From positions 1 through 34,177 of the forward strand of contig CAWBNB010000023.1 of the NCBI GenBank assembly GCA_963789885.1: DNA of 34,177 bases, read 5' to 3'. Below, one piece after another: positions 15,504 through 22,144 of this stretch. This DNA comes from DATEDA01 sp963789885 (lineage in GTDB: Bacteria > Pseudomonadota > Gammaproteobacteria > Burkholderiales > SG8-39). The translations under genes and the position numbers were made by a program. The notes beneath the pieces are model-generated. The model saw only the letters and a program-made list of their open reading frames with translations. It ran no database searches and was not told the origin of the DNA. The first letter of the stretch is position 1; each line of letters opens with the position of its first letter.

Positions 15504-16094
15504 CTACCTGGCCGCGGCAAGGAGCCCGATGATCTCGGGGTCGCCGCCACGGCGCGCGAGCTCGAGCGCCGAATTCCCCCACGCATCCTTCGCGTTCGGG
15601 TCGACGCCGCGGCCGATGAGGAAGAGCCGGACGGCAATCGCGTCCTTGCGCTTGACCGCGTCCAGGAACTGGTCGCGGTCGTGGTACGAGAGCCCGATCG
15701 CGGTGAGGTCCTTGCGCGCCTGCATGGCGGAAACCTCGCCCTGGACCGCCGCCCCCGCAGCCATCTGCTTGCGGTTCATCGCCGCCATGGTGCGGCCGAT
15801 CGCGAGCATCTTCTCCCGCTCGGGCGCCGGCACGTCGGCGAAGATGTCGAGCATCAGCGCGTTCGCGTCGGGATTGCGCCCGTTCGCGATGTCGTCGATC
15901 GCCTTCTGGGCGGCGTTCGGATCGCAGGGCTGCGCTGCGCCCGGCGGGCAGGCCGCCTGCATGAACACCTGCACCAGCGACAGGAACCGGCCGAACGTGG
16001 CCCAGTCGGCCGACGCCGCCGTGGTGCCTTGCGCATTGGCGGTGCCGATGCCGGCGACCGCGACGAGCGCGGCAAGAACGTGCTTCAGGGACAT
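15504..16094 (-). CDS. Secreted ankyrin-repeat protein
   Basis: A 196-residue protein with a Sec signal peptide (MSLKHVLAALVAVAGIGTANA, cut before QG). The middle contains a cysteine pair (ACPPGAAQPC) and a Met/Ala-rich helical region. The C-terminal ~55 residues make one and a half to two ankyrin-type repeats, DAVKRKDAIAVRLFLIGRGV, then DPNAKDAWGNSALELARRGG. The partner and function are unknown; periplasmic protein binding is the natural guess. The ATG at 16094 has AAGGAGGG upstream. TAGACT on the minus strand (16135-16130) is a possible -10. It is tail-to-tail with rsmE, with 9 bases between, and divergent from argA. Confidence 0.82.
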   Translation of the reverse strand: MSLKHVLAALVAVAGIGTANAQGTTAASADWATFGRFLSLVQVFMQAACPPGAAQPCDPNAAQKAIDDIANGRNPDANALMLDIFADVPAPEREKMLAIGRTMAAMNRKQMAAGAAVQGEVSAMQARKDLTAIGLSYHDRDQFLDAVKRKDAIAVRLFLIGRGVDPNAKDAWGNSALELARRGGDPEIIGLLAAAR

Positions 16095-16143
16095 GGCGCC
16101 CTCCTTCTCCGGAACTCCGCTAACGCGCAAGTCTACGCCGGCG

Positions 16144-16170
16144 TTGACCTCCGGGCCGATCGAATAGAAT
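16144..16170 (+). promoter_or_regulatory. Candidate argA promoter TTGACC-N15-TAGAAT
   Basis: TTGACC at 16144-16149 and TAGAAT at 16165-16170, 15 bases apart, 30 bases before the argA ATG. The spacer is short for sigma-70, but the rpiA promoter in this window has the same hexamers and the same spacing. Confidence 0.55.
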
Positions 16171-16199
16171 CCGGGCGCCTCCGGCCCCCACAGCGACCG

Positions 16200-17517
16200 A
16201 TGCCCGCGCGATCCGACGCCAACTTCGTCACCTGGTTCCGCTCGGTCGCGCCCTATTTCCATGCGTTCCGCGGGCGGACGTTCGTGATCGCCTTCGGCGG
16301 CGAGCTCGTCGCCGAGGGCCGGTTCGTGTCGCTCGCGCACGACCTCAACCTCCTGCACAGCGCCGGGATCCGGCTGCGTCCTCGTCCACGGCTCGCGTCC
16401 GCAGATCGAGGCGCAGCTGAAGACGCGCAAGCACCGCTCGAGCTACCACAAGGGGCTCCGCGTCACCGACCCGATCGCGCTCGAGTGCGTGAAGGAAGCG
16501 GTCGGATTGCTGCGCGTCGAGATCGACGCGCTGCTCTCGCTCGGGCTGCCGTCGACGCCGATGGCCGGCGCCGCAATCAACACGGTCTCCGGCAACTTCA
16601 TCAGCGCGCAGCCGATGGGCGTCCACGACGGCGTCGATTACCAGCACACGGGCAGCGTGCGCAAGGTCGACGCGCAGGCGATCGCGGGCTGCCTCGACGC
16701 GGGGAACATCGTCGTCGTGTCGCCGATCGGCTACTCGCCGACCGGCGAGGTGTTCAACCTCGCCATGGAGGACGTCGCGCTTGCGACGGCCTCCGGCTTG
16801 CGCGCGGCGAAGCTCGTGTTCCTCTCCGATGCCGCGGTCACCGAGCGTGGCGGTGCGCTCCGGCCGGAGCTCACCGCGCAGGAGGCGGAGAAGCTGCTCG
16901 CCGAAGGCCGCCATCTCTCGCGCGAGACGCGCGCCGCGCTCGCGCGCGCGGTCGCGGCAGTGCGGGCGGGGGTCGAACGCGCGCACGTGGTGCCGCGCGC
17001 CGTCGACGGGGCGCTGCTGATCGAGCTCTTCACCCACGCCGGCTCGGGCAGCATGCTCACCGCCGACAAGCTCGAGCGGCTGCGCGAGGCGACGATCGAC
17101 GACGTCGGCGGCATCCTGCGGCTGATCGAGCCGCTGGAGGCGGACGGCACGCTGGTGCGCCGCGGCCGGGAGCTGCTCGAGCAGGAAATCTCGCGCTTCA
17201 CGGTGCTCGAGCACGACCGGCTGATCCTCGGTTGCGCCGCGCTCTACCCCTTTCCGAAGGCGCGCGCGGGCGAGCTCGCATGCCTGGCGGTGCACCCCGA
17301 CTACCGCGGTGCCGGCCACGGCGAGAAGATCATGGACGCGATTGCCGCGCGCGCGCGCGCGGCGGGGATGAAGCGGCTCTTCGTGCTGACCACCCGGGCG
17401 ACGCACTGGTTCGTCGAGCGCGGCTACAGCGAGGCGGACGTCGAACGGCTGCCGGCCGAGCGCAAGCTCCTCTACAACTGGCAGCGGCGCTCGAAGGTGC
17501 TGGTCAGGCCGCTCTAA
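16200..17517 (+). pseudogene. argA: Amino-acid N-acetyltransferase (N-acetylglutamate synthase), one frameshift
   Basis: ArgA makes N-acetylglutamate from glutamate and acetyl-CoA, the first step of arginine synthesis. The protein starts at ATG 16200 with ANFVTWFRSVAPYFHAFRGR and continues in frame to HSAGIRL, where one extra base near 16377 shifts the frame; it resumes as VLVHGSRPQIEAQLK and runs to TAA 17515-17517. Repaired, it is about 438 residues, the normal length. The N-terminal part (about 1-290) is an amino-acid-kinase-like domain (AGAAINTVSGNFISAQPMGV, then TGEVFNLAMEDVA). The C-terminal part (about 290-438) is a GNAT domain with LACLAVHPDYRGAGHGEKIM. Downstream of the shift the longest in-frame start is ATG 16489, which would lose the first ~95 residues. 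Given its role in arginine synthesis a sequence error is likely, but a real auxotroph cannot be excluded. Confidence 0.9.
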
Positions 17518-17535
17518 GCCGACAGGAGGCTCCGA

Positions 17536-17808
17536 ATGACACGGATGGTGAACTGCGTGAAGCTCGGCCGGGAGGCCGAGGGTCTGGATCGCCCGCCGCT
17601 CCCGGGCGAGCTCGGCAGGCGGATCTACGAGAGCGTGTCGAAGGAAGCGTGGCGCGAGTGGCAGACGCAGCAGACCCGGCTCATCAACGAGAACCGGCTG
17701 CAGCTCGCCGATCCGCGCGCGCGGAAGTACCTGCTGGAGCAGACCGAGAAGTACTTCTTCGGCGGCGGCGCCGACGAGGCGTCGGGCTACGTGCCGGTGA
17801 AGGAGTGA
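17536..17808 (+). CDS. yggX: Fe(2+)-trafficking / oxidative damage protection protein YggX
   Basis: A small 90-residue cytoplasmic protein with the full family pattern: VNCVKLGREAEGLDRPP with the single conserved Cys near the N-terminus, PGELGRRIYESVSKEAWREW, then TRLINENRLQLADPRARKYL. It is linked in enterobacteria to iron handling and protection of Fe-S clusters from oxidation. The ATG at 17536 has GACAGGAGG upstream, 18 bases after argA, and is very likely co-transcribed with it. Confidence 0.95.
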   Translation: MTRMVNCVKLGREAEGLDRPPLPGELGRRIYESVSKEAWREWQTQQTRLINENRLQLADPRARKYLLEQTEKYFFGGGADEASGYVPVKE

Positions 17809-17888
17809 CCCGGCTCCGGGCGTAACGTTCCCCTCCTCGGCCCACGCTCGGGCACCCGACGGGGAGCTTGCGAAAGAGCAGTCAGTCA

Positions 17889-17917
17889 GGCCGGGCGAGG
17901 GTGCGGAGCGCCCGGCC
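17889..17917. terminator. Stem-loop between convergent yggX and phoU
   Basis: GGCCGGGCG (17889-17897) pairs perfectly with CGCCCGGCC (17909-17917) around an 11-base loop. There is no U-run on either strand. Its place between two converging genes suggests a U-less bidirectional terminator. Confidence 0.45.
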
Positions 17918-17939
17918 GGTCCACCCGCCGCCGGTCCAG

Positions 17940-18638
17940 CTACTCGTTCGCGGCCCTGGCGATGTCCTCGCTGCGGAGGTGCCGGACGTCGCGGCCCTCG
18001 ACCATGTAGACCACGTACTCGGCCATGTTCTTCGAGTGGTCGCCGATCCGCTCGAGCGCCTTGGCGACGAACAGGATCTCGAGGCAGCGGCTGATCGTGC
18101 GCGGGTCTTCCATCATGAACGTGATCAGCTGCCGCAGGATCGAGCGGAACTCGGTGTCGACGATGTCGTCCTGCCGGACCACTTCCTGCGCCGCCTGGAC
18201 GTCGAGGCGGGCGAACGCGTCGAGCGCCTTGCGCAGCATCGCGAGGGCGAGGCCCGACACGTGGCGGACCTCGATGCGGGGCATGTGCATCCGGTCGGCT
18301 TCGTGGATCAGCTTCGCCATGCGGGCGATCTTCTCGGCCTCGTCGCCGATGCGCTCGAGGTCGGTGATCGTCTTGATCACCGCGATGACCAGCCGCAGAT
18401 CGCCCGCGGCCGGCTGGCGGCGGGCGATGATGTGGCTGCAGGCCTCGTCGAGCTCGACCTCCATGGCGTTCACCCGGTGGTCGTTCTCCTTGATGCGCTC
18501 GATCTCCTCCATGTTGCCGTCGTGGAGCGAGTCGATGGCGCGGCGGATCTGCTCCTCGACGAGCCCGCCCATCTGCAGGACGCGGGTGCGGACCGCCTCC
18601 AGCTCGACGTCGAACTGCTTCGAAGTGTGTTCGGACAT
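17940..18638 (-). CDS. phoU: Phosphate signalling complex protein PhoU
   Basis: A 232-residue all-helical cytoplasmic protein made of two three-helix PhoU bundles (about 15-110 and 115-220). The repeated metal-binding signatures are seen as TDLERIGDEAEKIARM in the first half and ALERIGDHSKNMAEYVVYM in the second. PhoU links the PstSCAB transporter to the PhoR/PhoB system and represses the Pho response when phosphate is plentiful. ATG 18638 was chosen over GTG 18644 because GGAG lies 9 bases upstream of it and only 3 before the GTG. The pst genes are not in the window. A Pho box lies in the 77-base gap before it, so it is probably transcribed on its own under PhoB. Confidence 0.95.
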   Translation of the reverse strand: MSEHTSKQFDVELEAVRTRVLQMGGLVEEQIRRAIDSLHDGNMEEIERIKENDHRVNAMEVELDEACSHIIARRQPAAGDLRLVIAVIKTITDLERIGDEAEKIARMAKLIHEADRMHMPRIEVRHVSGLALAMLRKALDAFARLDVQAAQEVVRQDDIVDTEFRSILRQLITFMMEDPRTISRCLEILFVAKALERIGDHSKNMAEYVVYMVEGRDVRHLRSEDIARAANE

Positions 18639-18690
18639 GTTCACCGGCTCCAGAACCCGGCACGAGGACAGTGCAGGCTAGGGTATCACT

Positions 18691-18708
18691 GTGACAACCC
18701 CGTGACAG
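18691..18708 (-). promoter_or_regulatory. Pho box (PhoB site) upstream of phoU
   Basis: On the minus strand CTGTCAC-GGGG-TTGTCAC gives two 7-base direct repeats with an 11-base period, very close to the PhoB consensus (CTGTCAT repeats separated by 4). Ten bases further on is TAGCCT (18680-18675), a suitable -10, and the phoU ATG follows after another 36 bases. The site begins 7 bases after the rpiA stop. Confidence 0.75.
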
Positions 18709-18715
18709 CCCGGTT

Positions 18716-19387
18716 TCAGGCGAGCGGCGGTCGCGTCAGCGTGCGCACGCCGGACGGCGTCCCGAGCAGCAGGACGTCCGCCCCGCGCCGCGCGAAGAGC
18801 CCGTTGGTCACCACGCCGACGACGTTGTTCAGCGCCGTCTCGAGCCCGGCGGGGTCGGAGATCGCGAGCCCCGCGACGTCGAGGATCACGTTGCCGTTGT
18901 CGGTGGTGAAGCCCGCGCGCAGCCGCGGCTCGCCGCCGAGCTTCGCGATCTCGCGCGCGACGTAGGCCTGCGCCATCGGGATCACCTCCACCGGGAGCGG
19001 AAAGCGCCCGAGCGTGGCGACGAGCTTCGACTCGTCGGCGATGCACACGAACGTCCGGGCCACCGCGGCGACGATCTTCTCGCGCGTGAGCGCGCCGCCG
19101 CCGCCCTTGATCATCGCGAGGCGTTCGCTGACCTCGTCGGCGCCGTCGACGTACACCGGGAGCTCGTCCACGTCGTTGAGGTCGAAGAGCGGGACGCCGT
19201 GCGAGCGCAGGCGCGCGGCGGAACGCTCCGAGCTCGCGACCGCGCCGCGGAAGCGCCCCTTGACCCGGCCGAGCTCGTCGATGAAGTGGTCGGCCGTCGT
19301 CCCCGAACCGACGCCGACGATCGTGCCCTCGACGAGGTGAGCGATCGCTGCGCGCCCCACCGCCGCCTTCAGCTCATCCTGGGTCAT
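18716..19387 (-). CDS. rpiA: Ribose-5-phosphate isomerase A
   Basis: A 223-residue enzyme that interconverts ribose 5-phosphate and ribulose 5-phosphate in the pentose phosphate pathway. The family motifs are all present: GTIVGVGSGTTADHFIDEL (phosphate loop), ASSERSAARL, VYVDGADEV, MIKGGGGALTREKIVA (catalytic Glu and Lys region) and GFTTDNGNVILD. The ATG at 19387 has only a weak ribosome-binding site. On the minus strand TTGACA-N15-TAGAAT (19441-19415) lies just upstream. It precedes phoU in the same direction with 77 bases between. Confidence 0.95.
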   Translation of the reverse strand: MTQDELKAAVGRAAIAHLVEGTIVGVGSGTTADHFIDELGRVKGRFRGAVASSERSAARLRSHGVPLFDLNDVDELPVYVDGADEVSERLAMIKGGGGALTREKIVAAVARTFVCIADESKLVATLGRFPLPVEVIPMAQAYVAREIAKLGGEPRLRAGFTTDNGNVILDVAGLAISDPAGLETALNNVVGVVTNGLFARRGADVLLLGTPSGVRTLTRPPLA

Positions 19388-19414
19388 GCGCTGTCTCGTC
19401 CCCGCAACGGATCG

Positions 19415-19441
19415 ATTCTAACTGCCCGGCGCGGGTGTCAA
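19415..19441 (-). promoter_or_regulatory. rpiA promoter TTGACA-N15-TAGAAT
   Basis: Minus-strand TTGACA (19441-19436) and TAGAATCG (-10 at 19420-19415), 15 bases apart, 28 bases before the rpiA ATG. The -35 is a perfect consensus hexamer. Confidence 0.65.
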
Positions 19442-19448
19442 ATGGGCC

Positions 19449-19476
19449 TTGTACGGAGTGCAGGCAGGCGTAAAAT
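19449..19476 (+). promoter_or_regulatory. Promoter TTGTAC-N16-TAAAAT of the outer-membrane protein gene
   Basis: TTGTAC (19449-19454) and TAAAAT (19471-19476) with a 16-base spacer, 30 bases before ATG 19506. It is divergent from the rpiA promoter with only 7 bases between the -35 elements. Confidence 0.6.
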
Positions 19477-19505
19477 GACGTTGTTATTTCGGCACTTGGC
19501 TTGCG

Positions 19506-20228
19506 ATGTCGCGCGTAACTATCTGTTTCGTCGCTGCGCTCTGCGCCGGGATGACCTTGCCCGCCGCAGGACAGGTTGGCGCCACGCCCCCGGTCGCGAA
19601 CCCCGTCGGTCTACGGGCGGGGGAGTCGGGCTGGACGACCCGCGTTTTCGTCGGCGGCCAGGGCTTCAACCCGGACCGGGCCCGAATGCCCGACCTGGGC
19701 TTTCGCCTGCCTGCGGCCAGTATCCCGGCACCAACCCCCGGCGCAGCAAACTCTCTCGGCCAGGCCCCTCTGCCGCCGTATGTCGGACTCCCGGTCGACC
19801 GGTCGAGCGCCAACCAGGCCGGTGCGTACGTCGGCTACCGGCGGGACAGCTGGGCGGTGTCCTCGGGGGTGAGGCAGGGAGTGGGGGCCGGGGCGGGCGG
19901 CACCCGGCTCGATCTCGGCGCGAGCTACGGGTTCAACGTCACCCCGCGGCACCTCATCAGCCTCTCGGGCGGACTCACGCTCGGCGCATCGGCCCCCGCC
20001 GTGCCCTACTACGCGATGTACGGAACGGACGCTTTCTGGCGCTCGGGCTACCGCGCCGGCGAACCCGGCGCCGGCCTGCGTCTCTCCTGGCTCTACCGCT
20101 TCGATCGCAGCACCGCCTACTTCGCGACGACGCTGGGGTTCGACCGCGCGTACGGGGACGTCGAGGGCCTGCAAGGCCTCGATCGCAACACGACCACCTT
20201 CGGCACCACCTTCGGCTACCGCTGGTAG
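19506..20228 (+). CDS. Putative outer-membrane beta-barrel protein
   Basis: A 240-residue exported protein with a signal peptide (MSRVTICFVAALCAGMTLPA, cut near AAG-Q). The mature part has a Pro/Gly-rich N-terminal region up to about residue 95, then alternating aromatic/hydrophobic strands rich in Gly, Tyr and Trp (GAYVGYRRDSWAVSSGVRQG, TRLDLGASYGFNV, AYFATTLGFDRAYG). It ends in TTFGYRW, an aromatic C-terminal residue typical of barrels folded by BamA. The size suits an 8- to 10-strand barrel. The family is not recognised and the function is unknown. It converges on lpdA with 46 bases between, in which I see no clear terminator. Confidence 0.7.
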   Translation: MSRVTICFVAALCAGMTLPAAGQVGATPPVANPVGLRAGESGWTTRVFVGGQGFNPDRARMPDLGFRLPAASIPAPTPGAANSLGQAPLPPYVGLPVDRSSANQAGAYVGYRRDSWAVSSGVRQGVGAGAGGTRLDLGASYGFNVTPRHLISLSGGLTLGASAPAVPYYAMYGTDAFWRSGYRAGEPGAGLRLSWLYRFDRSTAYFATTLGFDRAYGDVEGLQGLDRNTTTFGTTFGYRW

Positions 20229-20274
20229 CCGGCTTCCCGAGAGGTTCCGCGGCCGGCCCGACCGGCGCCCGCCG

Positions 20275-22044
20275 TTACTTCTTTTTCTTCGGGACGTACA
20301 GGTCGGTGATCGAGCCGACCGCCATCTCGGCCGCGAAGTACGGCGTTTCCGACAGCGTCGGGTGCGGGTGGATCGTGAGCCCGATGTCCTCCATGTCCGC
20401 GCCCATCTCGAGCGCGAGCACCGTCTCGGCGAGCAGCTCGCCGGCGTTGGTGCCGACGATCCCGGCGCCGAGGATCCGCTTCGTCTCCGGCTCGTAGAGG
20501 AGCTTGGTCAGGCCGTCCTCGCGGCCGATCGACAGCGCCCGTCCGCTCGCCGCCCACGGGAAGCTCGCCTTCTCGTAGGCGACGCCCCGGGCCTTCGCGT
20601 CGGTCTCGGTGAGGCCCATCCACGCCACCTCCGGATCGGTGTAGGCGACCGACGGCACGGTCATCGCGTCGAACGCGACCTTGTGGCCGGCGATCACCTC
20701 GGCGGCGACCTTCGCCTCGTGCGTCGCCTTGTGCGCGAGCATCGGCTCGCCGCAGACGTCGCCGATGGCGAAGATGTGCGGGACGTTGGTGCGCTGCTGC
20801 TTGTCGACCGGGATGTAGCCGCGCTCGTTGACGGTGACGCCCGCCTTCTCCGCGGCGATCTCGCGGCCGTTGGGGCGGCGACCGACGGCGAGGAGCACGC
20901 GGTCGTAGAGCTGCGGCGCCGGCGCAGCCGCGCCTTCAAACGTCGCCAGGAGGCCTTCCGCCTTCGCTTCGAGCTTCGCGACCTTGGTCTTGAGGTAGAT
21001 CGCCTCGTAGCGCTTCTTGATCCGGTTCTCGAGCGGCCGGACGATGTCGCGGTCGGCGCCCGGGATCAGGCCGTCGAGCAGCTCGACGACCGAGACCTTC
21101 GCGCCGATGGCGTCGTAGACGCACGCCATCTCGAGCCCGATGATCCCGCCGCCGATCACCAGCATCCGCTTCGGGATGCCGCCGAGCTCGAGCGCGCCGG
21201 TGGAGTCCACGAGCCGCGGGTCGTCGTACGGGAAGCCCGGAATGCGGGCGACCGCCGAACCGGCGGCGATGATGCAGTGCTGGAACGCGATGCGCTTCTG
21301 CCCGTCGGCGGTCTGCACCAGCATCGTGTTCGGGGACTCGAACTTCCCGACACCCTGCACGACCGTCACCTTGCGCTGCTTGGCGAGGCTCGCGAGGCCC
21401 TTGGTGAGCTTGCCGACGACCGACTCCTTCCAGCCGCGCAGCTTGTCGACGTCGAACTTCGGCGGGCCGAACGCGATGCCGTGATGGCTCATCTCCTCGA
21501 CCTCGGTGATCACTTTGGCCGCGTGCAGGAGCGCCTTCGACGGGATGCAGCCGACGTTCAGGCAGACGCCGCCGAGCGACGCGTAGCGCTCGACGAGCAC
21601 CATGTTCTTGCCGAGATCCGCCGAGCGGAACGCGGCGGTGTAGCCGCCGGGCCCGGAACCGAGCACCACGACCTCGCAGGTGATGTCGGCGCCGCCGGCG
21701 GCGGTTCCCGCTGCGCCGGAAGGTGCTGCGACAGCCGGCGCCGCGGGTGATGCCGGTGCCCTGGCCGCGGGGGCGGGAGGCGCTTTCGCGGCGGGGGCCG
21801 CGGGCGCCTTCGCCTCTGCGTCGAGCATCAGGATCGGCGAGCCCTCGGACACCTTGTCGCCGATCTTGACGATCAGGCTCTTCACCGTCCCGGCCGACGG
21901 CGACGGGATCTCCATCGTCGCCTTGTCGGACTCCAGCGTCACCAGCGACTGCTCCGGCGCGACGGTGTCGCCCGGCTTCACCAGGATCTCGATGACGTCG
22001 ACGCTCTTGAAGTCGCCGATGTCGGGAACCTTGATCTCGACCAT
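20275..22044 (-). CDS. lpdA: Dihydrolipoyl dehydrogenase with N-terminal lipoyl domain (PDH E3)
   Basis: A 589-residue E3 component that reoxidises dihydrolipoamide with NAD. It is longer than the usual ~475 residues because residues 1-78 form a lipoyl domain (VPDIGDFKSVDVIEILVKPG, lipoylated Lys in SDKATME). An Ala/Pro linker (about 80-120) follows. The flavoprotein part has the FAD motif GSGPGGYTAAF, the redox disulphide CLNVGCIPSKALL, the NAD motif GGGIIGLEMAC, the second FAD motif AIGDVCGEPMLAHKA and the dimer-interface catalytic HPHPTLSE. It ends in a run of four Lys. The ATG at 22044 has AAGGAG, which overlaps the original aceF stop codon. It is the last gene of aceE-aceF-lpdA. Confidence 0.95.
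   Translation of the reverse strand: MVEIKVPDIGDFKSVDVIEILVKPGDTVAPEQSLVTLESDKATMEIPSPSAGTVKSLIVKIGDKVSEGSPILMLDAEAKAPAAPAAKAPPAPAARAPASPAAPAVAAPSGAAGTAAGGADITCEVVVLGSGPGGYTAAFRSADLGKNMVLVERYASLGGVCLNVGCIPSKALLHAAKVITEVEEMSHHGIAFGPPKFDVDKLRGWKESVVGKLTKGLASLAKQRKVTVVQGVGKFESPNTMLVQTADGQKRIAFQHCIIAAGSAVARIPGFPYDDPRLVDSTGALELGGIPKRMLVIGGGIIGLEMACVYDAIGAKVSVVELLDGLIPGADRDIVRPLENRIKKRYEAIYLKTKVAKLEAKAEGLLATFEGAAAPAPQLYDRVLLAVGRRPNGREIAAEKAGVTVNERGYIPVDKQQRTNVPHIFAIGDVCGEPMLAHKATHEAKVAAEVIAGHKVAFDAMTVPSVAYTDPEVAWMGLTETDAKARGVAYEKASFPWAASGRALSIGREDGLTKLLYEPETKRILGAGIVGTNAGELLAETVLALEMGADMEDIGLTIHPHPTLSETPYFAAEMAVGSITDLYVPKKKK
21965..22023 (-). repeat. Lipoyl-domain repeat copy 3 (in lpdA)
   Basis: A 59-base segment nearly identical to 23262-23320 and 23622-23680. 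It encodes the same DIGDFKSVDVIEILVKPGDT stretch at the start of the lipoyl domain. Confidence 0.85.
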
Positions 22045-22054
22045 GCGGGACTCC

Positions 22055-22144
22055 TTACAGCATCACCCGCCGGAAGTCGGCGAGGAGCTGCGCGAGATGG
22101 ATGTTGAACCGCGCCGCCGAGGCGCCGTCGACCACGCGGTGATC
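22055..22144 (-). other. Detached C-terminal 29 codons of aceF
   Basis: Downstream of the TAG at 22147-22145 the frame continues for 29 codons to TAA 22057-22055, encoding DHRVVDGASAARF and the C-terminal helix of the E2 catalytic domain. It holds the catalytic His (DHRVVDG) and the conserved Asp. Its TAA overlaps the lpdA ribosome-binding site (TAAGGAG), which shows that the gene originally ended here. Confidence 0.9.

Noticed and set aside
560..16380. Programmed +1 frameshifting at the four shift sites
   Set aside because: There is no in-frame stop or slippery codon next to the shift points and no internal Shine-Dalgarno like that in prfB; four such sites in unrelated genes are not plausible.
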